Position numbers and translations under genes: made by a program. From Shewanella woodyi ATCC 51908 (GTDB taxonomy: Bacteria > Pseudomonadota > Gammaproteobacteria > Enterobacterales > Shewanellaceae), in NCBI RefSeq assembly GCF_000019525.1, contig NC_010506.1, forward strand, positions 5,146,001 to 5,210,000: DNA of 64,000 bases, given 5' to 3'. The notes under the pieces are model-generated. The model was not told where the DNA came from and did not search any database. It worked only from the letters and a program-made list of their open reading frames with translations. Every line of letters begins with the position of its first letter. Position 1 is the first letter of the stretch. Shown piece after piece: positions 54,178 to 62,728 of this stretch.

Positions 54178-55152
54178 TTAAAGTTGATTAGTTTTGCTGT
54201 ACTTAGGTGTGACCCCATGTTTCCAGCAGTTAGTAATAGCAGCACCTACGCCAGCCATTACAGGGAAGAAGTTTTGCGGATTATCACCATTAAACAGAGC
54301 TTGAAGTAGTTTGGTTAATTCACCAAATTGCTGAATAAGGATCTGCTCTAATTTTTTATCCTCCTCTGTATAGTCACAGGGATCTTTAACAGAATAGGTT
54401 TCAGGGAGTTTGCCGCTCTCTTTGATCTGCCTAAACTTTTCAAAGTGATCAATCTCAGGCTCTATGTCGTCGGCTGTATTTTGAAATACTACCGGTACCT
54501 CTATGCCATCTTTACACTGTCCCTCCCCTTGGTCGGTAATAAGCTCAATTAACAGATCCACTTGATTAATACCTAACTCTCCAGACTCAGTGATCGTCAT
54601 ATTAGGCATGTTGCGATAAAATGCAGAGAAGGCATCCACCTGCCTTACTCCGCCTTTTATGTCACTCTTTAACGCCTTAGCTCCAAAACTCAGCGCTCGA
54701 TAAAATGCGCCAATACTGCTGTATTGATCAATTATCGTCTCTAGAATCAGCTCCTCATCTGTTACCCCATAATCTGGCAACTCCACTAGGCACATCCCAT
54801 TAACGCGCTCAACATCAAGTGGCCCAATATCAAAACTATGGTTCATATATGGCTCAGTAATTGATGAAGGGTTAAAGCTCATGTTGAGGTGTGGAATTTT
54901 GTTCTTTTCATAAGTTGGAGGTGTAATTTTTGGTGACAACCCATATGCGTTAGCAATATTAGCTGCACTCTGCAGGTGCAACATCTCTTGATTAATAACA
55001 GTTCTAATAAGCTGATATGCGTCCGAGCTACGATCTTTAATCGAGTACATGGCTGACATGTAATAGGGGATAGTCCAAAGCTCTAAATCTACAGCACCTT
55101 GTAAGTGAGTATTAAAGTGTGCTGTAGCCCAATCTAAGTGTTCTTGTTTCAT
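54178..55152 (-). CDS. Ferritin-like protein (iminophenylpyruvate dimer synthase/VioB-related type)
   Basis: 324 residues. The first 90 form a ferritin-like helix bundle with DLELWTIPYYMSAMYSI and INQEMLHLQSAANIANA, giving Glu and Glu-x-x-His iron-ligand candidates; YGLSPKITPPTY follows. This matches the Pfam ferritin-like domain shared with VioB-type proteins. It is the first gene of the CTQ-oxidase operon, so it could help maturation or act on the product. The GGAGTCTC before ATG 55152 supports the start. Confidence 0.8.
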   Translation of the reverse strand: MKQEHLDWATAHFNTHLQGAVDLELWTIPYYMSAMYSIKDRSSDAYQLIRTVINQEMLHLQSAANIANAYGLSPKITPPTYEKNKIPHLNMSFNPSSITEPYMNHSFDIGPLDVERVNGMCLVELPDYGVTDEELILETIIDQYSSIGAFYRALSFGAKALKSDIKGGVRQVDAFSAFYRNMPNMTITESGELGINQVDLLIELITDQGEGQCKDGIEVPVVFQNTADDIEPEIDHFEKFRQIKESGKLPETYSVKDPCDYTEEDKKLEQILIQQFGELTKLLQALFNGDNPQNFFPVMAGVGAAITNCWKHGVTPKYSKTNQL

Positions 55153-55549
55153 GAGACTCCATCTCTATATTTAAGGACACTAAAAAAGCACGACTTATCA
55201 TTTATAATCCAATACCATTTACAACAAGCTTTAATACTTAAATGAGATCTAAGTTCAAACTCTCTCAGCGCCACTGATAGCGGTGTAAAAATACTAGAGC
55301 CCCTAGGATCAAAAAAGTATTACATCGCATTACACCCAAGATCTGTTTATGAACAAAACCACACACTTGTTACTCCTAACACTTACCTGTACGACTTGAA
55401 TTCAGGTTATCCTCCACTAAAAAACCGACACAGACACAGCCGCATCAGAGTTAAAAACTTGTTAACGGCGAGCCTAAAGGTATAATTCGCTACAAAACAG
55501 AACTAATTTAGAATTCATTAAAAAATACAACGATAGAAATGAGGTAGCT
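55153..55549. other. 397-bp intergenic region between divergent units
   Basis: Contains the promoters of the CTQ-oxidase operon and of the membrane-protein gene at 55550. No repeat or recognisable operator found. Confidence 0.35.
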
Positions 55550-56143
55550 TTGAAAACAGAAACTAAAAAAAACATCACTCATTTCTCACTGATATTTATG
55601 GCATTTATGTTGTTACAACCGATAATGTCATTGCTGTTTCAACTACCTCAATCTCTTTATGTCTTCAAGGCTATTGGTGAAACATTCGAAATTAACAGCT
55701 TAGATAGTTACGGCAGAGAGATCGCAATTATTACCAACCTCAGCGCCATAATCCTTATCTATCCCCTTAAAACTCGAAAGCTAGGTCTCAAGTTAGCAGC
55801 CATACTCTTTAGTGTCGCTATCATTGGTCATGGCATAATAGGAGTACAACTGCCGACTTATGGGGAAGCGGTCACCAGTTCAATGGGGATGATTCAGACA
55901 GGGGATCATTGGAATGCAATAGGTGAAGCAAGAAGGAACGGTTTTTCAAGATTTGAAGTGTTACTAGAACCATCAGGTTACACCCTATTCGTCCCAAAAG
56001 GGTACGACAAGGGCTTATCATTTATCCTCTATCTGCTTGCATTGGGACTAACCGCACTACAGCTAAAGTGGCACTCTAAAGTCACTACCCCAAAACGTGA
56101 AAAACCTAGTCCCTTTACTGATTCAAAATCGCAGCCAGATTAA
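55550..56143 (+). CDS. Membrane protein of unknown function
   Basis: 197 residues, hydrophobic segments near 13-33, 60-75, 83-103 and 155-172, with a soluble loop that includes GDHWNAIGEARRNGFSRFEV. I do not recognise the family. The start is TTG 55550 with GAGG 5 bp upstream. REP hairpins follow. Confidence 0.6.
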   Translation: MKTETKKNITHFSLIFMAFMLLQPIMSLLFQLPQSLYVFKAIGETFEINSLDSYGREIAIITNLSAIILIYPLKTRKLGLKLAAILFSVAIIGHGIIGVQLPTYGEAVTSSMGMIQTGDHWNAIGEARRNGFSRFEVLLEPSGYTLFVPKGYDKGLSFILYLLALGLTALQLKWHSKVTTPKREKPSPFTDSKSQPD

Positions 56144-56156
56144 GAAAGTAAAAGCA

Positions 56157-56218
56157 GCCACCCACAATAAATCAATTGTGGGTGGCCTTATTTATTATTG
56201 TGGGTGGCCCTATTTATT
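56157..56218. repeat. REP-type hairpin pair
   Basis: CCACCCACAA and TTGTGGGTGG form a 10-bp stem (56158-56185), and a second ATTGTGGGTGGCCCTATTTATT follows directly. The same unit occurs at 59041-59064 and 62427-62451 next to a REP-associated transposase gene. Confidence 0.75.
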
Positions 56219-56242
56219 TCTATTGGAGCCTCCCTTCTACAA

Positions 56243-56962
56243 TCAATCGAGAATTAGACTGGTTGAGGATATGTCGTAAAAGACAGATGAATCAGGAGCA
56301 ACACCAGAAAGTTCAGATATGAAATCATTCAAGTCATCATTAGTTTTGAAGCACAATTTGATTTTATTCATTTTTATATGAAAGCTAATATCGTACCTAC
56401 AACGGTCTAAGAATGACTCATAGCCAATATCATTTCCTACGACTAAATATACAATTCGTTTAGCTTTCAGAACATACAACTCTTGTCTTTCACCAAAAAC
56501 CAAACCAAAATCTGACTTCCAATAATTACAAAGCAATATCTCTCTATACAGCATGCAGCAAAAAAACAGACATATAATCAAACTACGAATATCGTCATAA
56601 TAAACCGTGAATACAGAAACAATTAATAGCAAAACGAATGAAAACCATAACAAATAGCGCAGAGACAATCTTCTATAATCCGCCTCTTCGCATCTAACTC
56701 GATCTTCGTATAGATAATAACTACGTTTCACTGATCCCAGTGCTGTATACCTAAGAGAAACTACTAAAATAACAAACGAAAAAATAATTGGAGGCAATTC
56801 GTATACGGAAGGTGTGTCAAACATCATTAAAGAGAAAAGAATGACAAACAAAAAAGGCCCTATAGCTGACTTCCCCCATAACAAGAGCAGCGATTCGCCA
56901 TTTCTACCACCTAAGTACTCCCAAGTTTTTACTGGTTTAAATTCTAAATTTTTTTTATACAT
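56243..56962 (-). CDS. Membrane protein of unknown function
   Basis: 239 residues with about five hydrophobic segments in the first 140 residues, and a C-terminal soluble part with alternating charged and aromatic residues (FHIKMNKIKLCFKTNDDLNDF). AT-rich. No family recognised; its position beside another membrane protein with a similar layout suggests related accessory genes. ATG 56962 is preferred to a GTG three codons earlier. Confidence 0.55.
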   Translation of the reverse strand: MYKKNLEFKPVKTWEYLGGRNGESLLLLWGKSAIGPFLFVILFSLMMFDTPSVYELPPIIFSFVILVVSLRYTALGSVKRSYYLYEDRVRCEEADYRRLSLRYLLWFSFVLLLIVSVFTVYYDDIRSLIICLFFCCMLYREILLCNYWKSDFGLVFGERQELYVLKAKRIVYLVVGNDIGYESFLDRCRYDISFHIKMNKIKLCFKTNDDLNDFISELSGVAPDSSVFYDISSTSLILD

Positions 56963-57097
56963 AAAAACCACTATTTAAAGCTCATCAAAAAAATAAGACA
57001 TCCACTATCCCCTGAAGTTTCGCTCAATAAGACTCTTTAAAATCACGCCGAACATCAGCAATTACATTAAGTTCAAGAGCCCATGCCACTCTCCACA

Positions 57098-58033
57098 TTA
57101 GCTTTGACTACGGTCAGACGGCAAAAAAGGAGTTACGGCACAGGCAAGATAAAAGTCAGTGAACAGATAAGGAATTCGCCACCATCCAATTAGGTGCGAG
57201 AAATAAAACAGTGTCATCGACAGGTAAGACACTGACATGTCGCGCACGCTGAAAGTAAACAGGCGCTTATTCTTATTGGCCCGAAAATCACGCCACAGCT
57301 TATCCCGCTTTTCCTGAAAGTATGCACTGGTGGCAACTGGTTCATAATTGTTTGCGAAGTTATTGTCATCCCCGTTCATATATCTGAGCATCAGCCTCCA
57401 CTCATCCGCCACAAACATGCTCAACTTGAACTCTGAGGTATAGAAGGTGTGCAGTGTTTGAGATTCACTGTCGTACCATGCAAGGCAAAAAGACATTCCC
57501 GGCATATCAATGCGACTGCTCCCTATCACCCCGCGTATTCTTCGAGGTCGTAAGTAAGGTACTACGTCACCCCAATCAATTTCAACAGGCTCGGCTCGGG
57601 AAGAAGCCTTAAACACCAGCTTTTGACGTTTGCGATAAAAAGAGACAGTGGTCCGTCGCCGACGCCTGAAAATGTAATAGCACAAACCACCACAGAGCAA
57701 TAAAAAAGAGGCACTGCTAAATAAGGTCACCGCCTGCCAAATAAACTCCGGCTCATATGGGTCATACGGATCATAGCTCAGCGCAATCATGCTGATCCAT
57801 GCCAGCGTCATGAAACATACAATACGAACCCACAAACCGATACTATGGTCGATTTCCGAGGAGCCTATATCCATATATTCGACATTCTGACTGAGCACAC
57901 ACTTAAATGGGAAGTTGCGCTCTTCAGGTGTTAAACCCGCCTCGCCCCGGCGAACAAACCCGATCTCAGTCTTGCCCAATATCGCTTTTTCTCCCTCCCT
58001 GGGCGCCTCCGCCAACTTATCAGAGGTCAGCAT
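57098..58033 (-). CDS. Membrane protein of unknown function (possibly DUF6708-like)
   Basis: 311 residues. A cytoplasmic N-terminus with LTPEERNFPFKC leads to two helices near 68-88 and 98-122, a basic RRRRRTTVSFYRKRQKLVF stretch, and a soluble domain with FVADEWRLMLRYMNG. The layout resembles proteins labelled DUF6708, sometimes found near type VI secretion genes, but I am not certain. No such genes adjoin. Confidence 0.5.
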   Translation of the reverse strand: MLTSDKLAEAPREGEKAILGKTEIGFVRRGEAGLTPEERNFPFKCVLSQNVEYMDIGSSEIDHSIGLWVRIVCFMTLAWISMIALSYDPYDPYEPEFIWQAVTLFSSASFLLLCGGLCYYIFRRRRRTTVSFYRKRQKLVFKASSRAEPVEIDWGDVVPYLRPRRIRGVIGSSRIDMPGMSFCLAWYDSESQTLHTFYTSEFKLSMFVADEWRLMLRYMNGDDNNFANNYEPVATSAYFQEKRDKLWRDFRANKNKRLFTFSVRDMSVSYLSMTLFYFSHLIGWWRIPYLFTDFYLACAVTPFLPSDRSQS

Positions 58034-58331
58034 CCAACACCCCGAGCCTTATATTCCACATACCTATAACCTTTACAATTCCTATGTCAAATACAGTCAC
58101 ACAAACTAGCCTATTCCAGTCCTTGAAGCTATTACTCCCTCGGCTAAAAAACCGACTTCATTGTACAATATTCAGGCTCTATAGCCTTCAGCAATTGAAG
58201 TAAAAGAATAAATACACCAGCCATAATTTATCACAGCACAGTTAACCGAAAAATATCGAGTAAAATCAAAGTATCGAGTCATAGATTGAGATAGCATAAA
58301 CGTCATATAAAAACGAAAAAGGGTATCAGCC

Positions 58332-58952
58332 ATGGAAAGGGGCACACTAGTTCGATGGAACGACGAGAAAGGCTTTGGCTTTATTAAGCCTGAAACAGGT
58401 AATGGTAAAGATGTATTTATCCATATCTCAGCTCTAAAGCACATGGCAAGAAAGCCCGTGATCGGGGATGGGATCCTGTTTTTAACTGAACAGCAAACTG
58501 ATGGAAAAATAAAAGCTATCAAGGCCAACATCGAAGGCGTTGCAGTTATCGCCTCAACGTCCAGACACCAAGCCCGCACTACTCATAACAGTAGAAGTCA
58601 CAACAGTAAGAGTCACAATAGACACAGCCGCCAATCCAAATCATCCAGTGTCATTCTAATACCACTACTTGCCATACTCGCACTCGGTATCTACGGCTAT
58701 AAAAGATTTGAAGCGCTAACAGCTCAATCAAATACACAAACACATTCCACCAATGAACCTTCACAACAACCTGCAGCGAAAATAGAATGGATTCAGCCTA
58801 AAGAGACCTTCCACTGTGAAGCAGGAAAGCTACACTGCAGCCAAATGCGCTCATGCACCGAAGCAAAGTTCTACAACCGAAACTGCCCTGGCACAAAAAT
58901 GGACGGTGATGGTGACGGCATCCCCTGCGAAATACAACATTGCGGGTATTAG
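58332..58952 (+). CDS. Cold-shock domain / excalibur-domain fusion membrane protein
   Basis: 206 residues. An N-terminal cold-shock domain has the RNA-binding KGFGFIKPE and DVFIHISAL motifs (residues 1-68), then a Ser/His/Arg linker, one membrane helix (about 105-123) and a C-terminal excalibur calcium-binding domain with DGDGDGIPCE. The nucleic-acid domain would be cytoplasmic and the Ca domain periplasmic. Domain fusions of this type are known in gammaproteobacteria without a defined role. Confidence 0.85.
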   Translation: MERGTLVRWNDEKGFGFIKPETGNGKDVFIHISALKHMARKPVIGDGILFLTEQQTDGKIKAIKANIEGVAVIASTSRHQARTTHNSRSHNSKSHNRHSRQSKSSSVILIPLLAILALGIYGYKRFEALTAQSNTQTHSTNEPSQQPAAKIEWIQPKETFHCEAGKLHCSQMRSCTEAKFYNRNCPGTKMDGDGDGIPCEIQHCGY

Positions 58953-58999
58953 CGATAAACGAGGTCAGGGGAAAACTTCTCTGACCCTGATGAATCCTG

Positions 59000-59064
59000 C
59001 CAATAACCAAAGCTTAGTAGGAGGATGAAAAACGCACAATTTATTGTGCGTGGCCCTATTTATT
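59000..59064. repeat. REP element, 65-bp unit
   Basis: Contains CGCACAATTTATTGTGCG (a perfect 7-bp stem) after AGCTTAGTAGGAGGATG. Differs from the copy at 62387-62451 at only about three positions. Confidence 0.75.
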
Positions 59065-59150
59065 TTCTATTTATTTTTTTAAGCCTCCCTGCGGCTAAGG
59101 GTTATGGATTACGCTCCCAGTAGCTATATGAAACTGGATCGCTTAAATGG

Positions 59151-59654
59151 TTAATTCTCTCTGTAAAACGCATTATCCGAGGTACCGAGTTTCAGGCTTT
59201 GACCTGAGTCGTCTACCTCGTAACTAAGATGACTAATATCCATTGATTTATCCTGTTTAAACACTATTTCTTTTGTACTTTCATTTTGAACTATCACCTG
59301 GCCGACCCAATTGTCGAGATACATGACAGAGTCAGTCTCATTGACCGAAGAAATGACCATAAAAGGTTCGTGGTAAATACGATAGTAACCCGATTCAGCC
59401 AGGGTTATATCCATATCCCTTTCTACGAAACCCTTATCGGCAATTTGATAATAAATTAACTGACATCCAGACGTGAATTCATAGAAAATCTTTTGGCCTC
59501 CACGATTAAATTCTCGGGCCCAGGTACCAACCAGATGTTTTGGGATCTGCGTACCATCAGAACAGGCGTTGACTGATGAATCTGAACTCCCCCCGCCACA
59601 GCCAACCAAAATAAGCAAAGACACTAAGATAATTTGGGAAAGAGCGAGCTTCAT
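59151..59654 (-). CDS. Small lipoprotein of unknown function
   Basis: 167 residues. A signal peptide with lipobox LVGC and a GGGSSDSS linker are followed by a beta-rich domain (GTWAREFN, YYRIYHEPFMVISS) resembling lipocalin-like or META-type folds, without certainty. AAGGAGATGTAA precedes the ATG, and that ribosome site overlaps the end of the short upstream ORF. Confidence 0.7.
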   Translation of the reverse strand: MKLALSQIILVSLLILVGCGGGSSDSSVNACSDGTQIPKHLVGTWAREFNRGGQKIFYEFTSGCQLIYYQIADKGFVERDMDITLAESGYYRIYHEPFMVISSVNETDSVMYLDNWVGQVIVQNESTKEIVFKQDKSMDISHLSYEVDDSGQSLKLGTSDNAFYREN

Positions 59655-59655
59655 T

Positions 59656-59886
59656 TTACATCTCCTTATGACTTAACTGACCAGCAACTACCGCAATCAC
59701 AAAAGCCTGACTAAAAAATGCTCTACATAGAGCTTCCGCATCATCCAATACGAAATATTCAACCTCATACGCGGAAGCATTCGATAGCTCCTTTGACACT
59801 TGGCATTTGAATAGTTTGAGATCACAAGGTAACCCTGGCGTGTAAGCCTGGTCTACCTTGCAGGAATGAAGGGCTGTCACAGCCAA
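59656..59886 (-). CDS. Short ORF, doubtful
   Basis: 76 codons from TTG 59886, ending 1 bp before the lipoprotein ATG. The last 40 residues look protein-like, but the first half lies inside a hairpin-rich sequence that may be an old attC site, and no ribosome site is visible. Not recognised. Confidence 0.22.
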   Translation of the reverse strand: MAVTALHSCKVDQAYTPGLPCDLKLFKCQVSKELSNASAYEVEYFVLDDAEALCRAFFSQAFVIAVVAGQLSHKEM

Positions 59887-59892
59887 TTGTTA
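59794..59892. other. Candidate degenerate attC-like site
   Basis: On the minus strand TAACAATTGGC and GCCAAGTGTCA pair at 9 of 11 positions, with an inner stem CAAGGTA/TACCTTG. It starts 8 bp past the Bax-inhibitor gene stop, as cassette sites do, but the right-hand core lacks the usual GTTA. Confidence 0.35.
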
Positions 59893-59900
59893 TGTGGACA

Positions 59901-60560
59901 CTATTTGCGCCCCATGATTCGGAGTATTCTCAAAAACAGGTTAATGATATCCATGTAAAGCGCTGCCGCGCTATCCACTGCGTTGTCCAGTGTCTTGGGT
60001 ATCTGATTTGCTCGCCCCCAATCATAGCCAATGTAACCACAGAATATGATAACCACCGCCCAGTCTATCCATCCCTGATGAATACCGAGTACGAAGATTT
60101 GAAAGAGCTCAACCACTATTACAGCTATCAATGCAATGGTTAATACACCGACGATTTTTTGAAAGAAAGCCGGGAACAGTGTTCCGAGGAACATCATGAT
60201 GCCTGTAACCAGACCCGTAACCATAATCGCATCCAGAACTAACGATGGGTCATAGTTGGAGACAACGATATTGATAATCAAGCCAAAAGGAACAACAACA
60301 AAGTTGTAACCGATAAAACTTACCAATGGGTTTGATGATTTGCTGAATAAGTAAATCCCAAAGAAACAACTCGCAAAATAGCCAATAAAAAACACCCAGG
60401 GGTTGATAGATTGAATTGACTCAACGGAAATATACCCAACCATCAGCCAGTTAACCAAAAAGCCCCAACACAGCACTGCACCTATCGTAAAATTGTACAA
60501 GCTTGGGCTGATTTCCTGCTCTCCGTTGCTGGTACGTTCAAAGACATTCGATTCCATCAT
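59901..60560 (-). CDS. Bax inhibitor-1-like membrane protein
   Basis: 219 residues with seven hydrophobic helices and the terminal pattern GYDWGRANQIPKTLDN and ALYMDIINLFLRILRIMG, typical of the Bax1-I/YccA-like family. Bacterial members are inner-membrane proteins possibly linked to calcium leak or protease control. Two ATGs follow GGAG at the start. It may be an integron cassette gene given the attC-like hairpin downstream. Confidence 0.8.
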   Translation of the reverse strand: MMESNVFERTSNGEQEISPSLYNFTIGAVLCWGFLVNWLMVGYISVESIQSINPWVFFIGYFASCFFGIYLFSKSSNPLVSFIGYNFVVVPFGLIINIVVSNYDPSLVLDAIMVTGLVTGIMMFLGTLFPAFFQKIVGVLTIALIAVIVVELFQIFVLGIHQGWIDWAVVIIFCGYIGYDWGRANQIPKTLDNAVDSAAALYMDIINLFLRILRIMGRK

Positions 60561-60639
60561 TTTTAATCTCTCCTTTCCCTATTCTTACAAAGCTGACCAC
60601 AGGTGCATGAGGTCCGCTATAAACCTATGTTAGCTGCGT

Positions 60640-61023
60640 TCACTGGTACCACTCTAATATGTCAGTGGCACGCTGTTTAATTTTGGCGACATCTTCGATT
60701 TGAGATTCTATGCCCAGTCTTTCAATAGACTCAATTCGCTCTAAGGTGTATTGAGCGACGTCAATCATGACTTCTTCAGCCGAGCCCTGATTTGACACCT
60801 TACGGTCAATACTATTGAGCAGCTCGTCTAAAACGCTTAATTCTGCCCTTCCCACTGTGACTGATTGTTCTACGGAGAACTCAGCCAAAGTCAAAAGCGC
60901 CTCCCTATATTCCTCGCTAGCCTGGGCTATCTGAGCTTGCATATAGATGACTGAAGACAAAAAGCCGGTGAAAATACCCAAAGCGAGAATACTGAAAGTC
61001 TTTAAAATTTTCATTTGATGCAT
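60640..61023 (-). CDS. Single-pass membrane protein with helical domain
   Basis: 127 residues: one N-terminal helix (about 8-28), then a charged coiled-coil-like domain (ASEEYREALLTLAEF, ERIESIERLGIESQIED). No family recognised. ATG 61014, three codons in, is an alternative start. Same strand as the neighbouring Bax-inhibitor-like gene, 79 bp away. Confidence 0.6.
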   Translation of the reverse strand: MHQMKILKTFSILALGIFTGFLSSVIYMQAQIAQASEEYREALLTLAEFSVEQSVTVGRAELSVLDELLNSIDRKVSNQGSAEEVMIDVAQYTLERIESIERLGIESQIEDVAKIKQRATDILEWYQ

Positions 61024-61150
61024 CCATGTAAAAAGAGCCAGTGATCATCTTGTTGGAGTTACCAGTAGGATTGAAACACTCGAACGCCTCTCCCCGTATC
61101 AGCCATGTTTGTGGTCTCGCGGCAGAAAGGGCGTAACGGCGAGAACTTTA

Positions 61151-61170
61151 AAGCCACCCATAATAAATCA
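61151..61170. repeat. REP half-element
   Basis: AAGCCACCCATAATAAATCA matches the left half of the hairpin at 56157 with one change. The right arm is missing. Confidence 0.45.
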
Positions 61171-61199
61171 ATAACATAGCGCTAACTGAACAAGCTTTC

Positions 61200-61318
61200 A
61201 ACTTAGCCTGCCATTAAAGTTGTCAACTCGTCGATCTCACTGCCACTTAATCTGCTTTCGGCCAGTTAATGTGGTTATTTATCGGAAAAATAATGAATTT
61301 CAGGCAGGGCTAGTTAGC
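61200..61318. other. Candidate attC-like inverted repeat downstream of the transposase gene
   Basis: AACTTAGCCTGCC (61200-61212) and GGCAGGGCTAGTTA (61303-61316) pair almost fully. On the minus strand the site begins GAGCTAAC, as a cassette site would, but the other end lacks a clear GTTRRRY core. Confidence 0.3.
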
Positions 61319-61390
61319 TCAACCTATTGAAGAAAATTGAATTAAATGAGGAGTGATGTATGTGGGGGGAAGTTAAGTTACACCTGACGA

Positions 61391-62368
61391 TTAACCATCT
61401 TCAAGATACTTGCAACACTTTGCAAAGTGTCGTCGACGCTTTTGAAGGTGCTCACAAAAAGATGTTAATTCTTGCGTGTTCCCAACAGGGCCGTGAAACA
61501 GTTCACCAAACTCTGAGGTGAGCTTTATCCAGTTGTCCGATGAAATATTCAACTGCGTCAGTATCTTTGTGCTGTTAGCAGAGATAGAGCCTCGCTTATC
61601 ATTACGGATTATTCTACCCGTTTCATCTACCAACTCTAAGTAGTCTTTTAGGGCAAAATTGATGCCTTTAGGTTGATTAAGCCGCTCATCCCCAATAAAG
61701 GGCAGTAATTGAGTGGATTGCTCACCCTTCAACGCAGCATTTACTCTAAGTTGTATACTCGTGTGGTCTGAACTCTCAAGCGTATCAGCCATTTGAGCTC
61801 GAATAGGGTTGAGCTCAACATAAGCCATACAGGCCAGCACCGCCGCTTCATCAAGCAGAGCCTGACTCTTAAACCTTCCCTCCCAGAATCGGCCTGTACA
61901 CTTGTCCTCCTTATTTGCCATACGAGCAATTGGCTCATTAAGACACCTCATAAACCAAGATATATCACATAAGCGTGAGCGGTAAATGGCAACAAGGTGT
62001 TTTAACTTAGCCACTTGATACTCTTCTATCACTTCACCCTTAGCAAACCTTTGAGTCAACTCGGTACCGTTAAACAGTTGATGCCACTGTTCTACTACTT
62101 CTCTATCCGTCCAACGATTCGCTAACTCTATATCTATCTGTAATACCAAATGAAGATGATTAGACATCACCGCATAAGCCGCTACATCAATAGCAAAAAT
62201 ATCACCTAATTTGAGTAGCAGAGACTCAACCCAAGCACGTCTATAATCATAATTCTTTCCCGTAAGCTCATCATTTCCAAATAGAAAGGCACGGCGTGCC
62301 ACTCTTGAGCAACAATGGTACCAAGACGTGTCTTCAATGCTCATTTGTGTTCTTCTGGGGCGGGGCAT
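61391..62368 (-). CDS. REP-associated tyrosine transposase (RAYT, Y1/HUH family)
   Basis: 325 residues. The HUH-type metal motif is SNHLHLVL, preceded by SWYHCCSRVARRAFLFG; the catalytic Tyr probably lies in ACMAYVELNPIRA, after GRFWEGRFKSQ. These match the RAYT branch of IS200/IS605-like enzymes, which nick and mobilise REP hairpins as single strands. AGGAGG precedes the ATG. A REP element lies 19 bp upstream and two more at 59.0 and 56.2 kb, presumably its substrates. The start is 1 bp past the stop of the lipoprotein ORF. Confidence 0.88.
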   Translation of the reverse strand: MPRPRRTQMSIEDTSWYHCCSRVARRAFLFGNDELTGKNYDYRRAWVESLLLKLGDIFAIDVAAYAVMSNHLHLVLQIDIELANRWTDREVVEQWHQLFNGTELTQRFAKGEVIEEYQVAKLKHLVAIYRSRLCDISWFMRCLNEPIARMANKEDKCTGRFWEGRFKSQALLDEAAVLACMAYVELNPIRAQMADTLESSDHTSIQLRVNAALKGEQSTQLLPFIGDERLNQPKGINFALKDYLELVDETGRIIRNDKRGSISANSTKILTQLNISSDNWIKLTSEFGELFHGPVGNTQELTSFCEHLQKRRRHFAKCCKYLEDG

Positions 62369-62369
62369 A

Positions 62370-62651
62370 TTAACCTCCTACTGCTACCAATAACCAAAGC
62401 TTAGTAGGCGGATGAAAAACGCACAATTTATTGTGGGTGGCCCTGTTTATTCTTATATTTTTATTAGCGCTCATCTTTTTCATAGTACATTCTTCTACAA
62501 GAAATCCTGCTAAATCCTCAAGTTCTTTTTTGTATTTATGAGTATACGCTTCAACCTTGGCCGTATTATTTTCTATATATTCAGATTCAACAGTTGAGGC
62601 GCAACCAGTTAGAAGGCTAGTAATAATGAGTATTTTTAGTAAGTTTTGCAT
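62370..62651 (-). CDS. Cassette lipoprotein with a REP-derived tail
   Basis: 93 codons. A signal peptide with lipobox LLTGC and a helical domain (VEAYTHKYKKELEDLAGFLVEE) look genuine, but from about residue 67 the frame reads through the REP element and the ribosome site of the transposase gene, ending TAA 1 bp before its ATG. The native C-terminus was therefore probably lost or replaced. GGGAAC precedes ATG 62651, 17 bp after an attC core. Confidence 0.65.
   Translation of the reverse strand: MQNLLKILIITSLLTGCASTVESEYIENNTAKVEAYTHKYKKELEDLAGFLVEECTMKKMSANKNIRINRATHNKLCVFHPPTKLWLLVAVGG
62387..62451. repeat. REP element next to the transposase gene
   Basis: 65-bp unit matching 59000-59064 except at about three positions. 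Its hairpin is GCACAATTTATTGTGG/C type with GTAG tetranucleotide nearby (CTTAGTAGG). Confidence 0.8.
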
Positions 62652-62667
62652 AAGTTCCCTTTAAAAT

Positions 62668-62722
62668 ATAACGCCGCAATAAAAGGCAGCGGTACGCTGT
62701 CCTATTTGATTGCCTTGTTAGC
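62668..62722. other. attC-like integron recombination site 1
   Basis: Minus strand: GCTAACAAGGCAA ... TTGCGGCGTTA, pairing at the outer GTTA and TTGC blocks with the mismatched spacer usual in attC; inner hairpin CAGCG-TAC-CGCTG. About 55 bp, like a short 59-base element. It follows the kinase gene by a few bases and precedes the lipoprotein gene. Confidence 0.75.
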
Positions 62723-62728
62723 ATTTTT

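Noticed and set aside
57907..58203. 98-codon plus-strand frame at 57.9 kb
   Set aside because: Antisense to the start of the membrane-protein gene, low-complexity composition and no ribosome site.
60600..60640. Another attC site after the gene at 60640
   Set aside because: GCTAACATAGG resembles a left core, but no pairing right arm was found within 120 bp.
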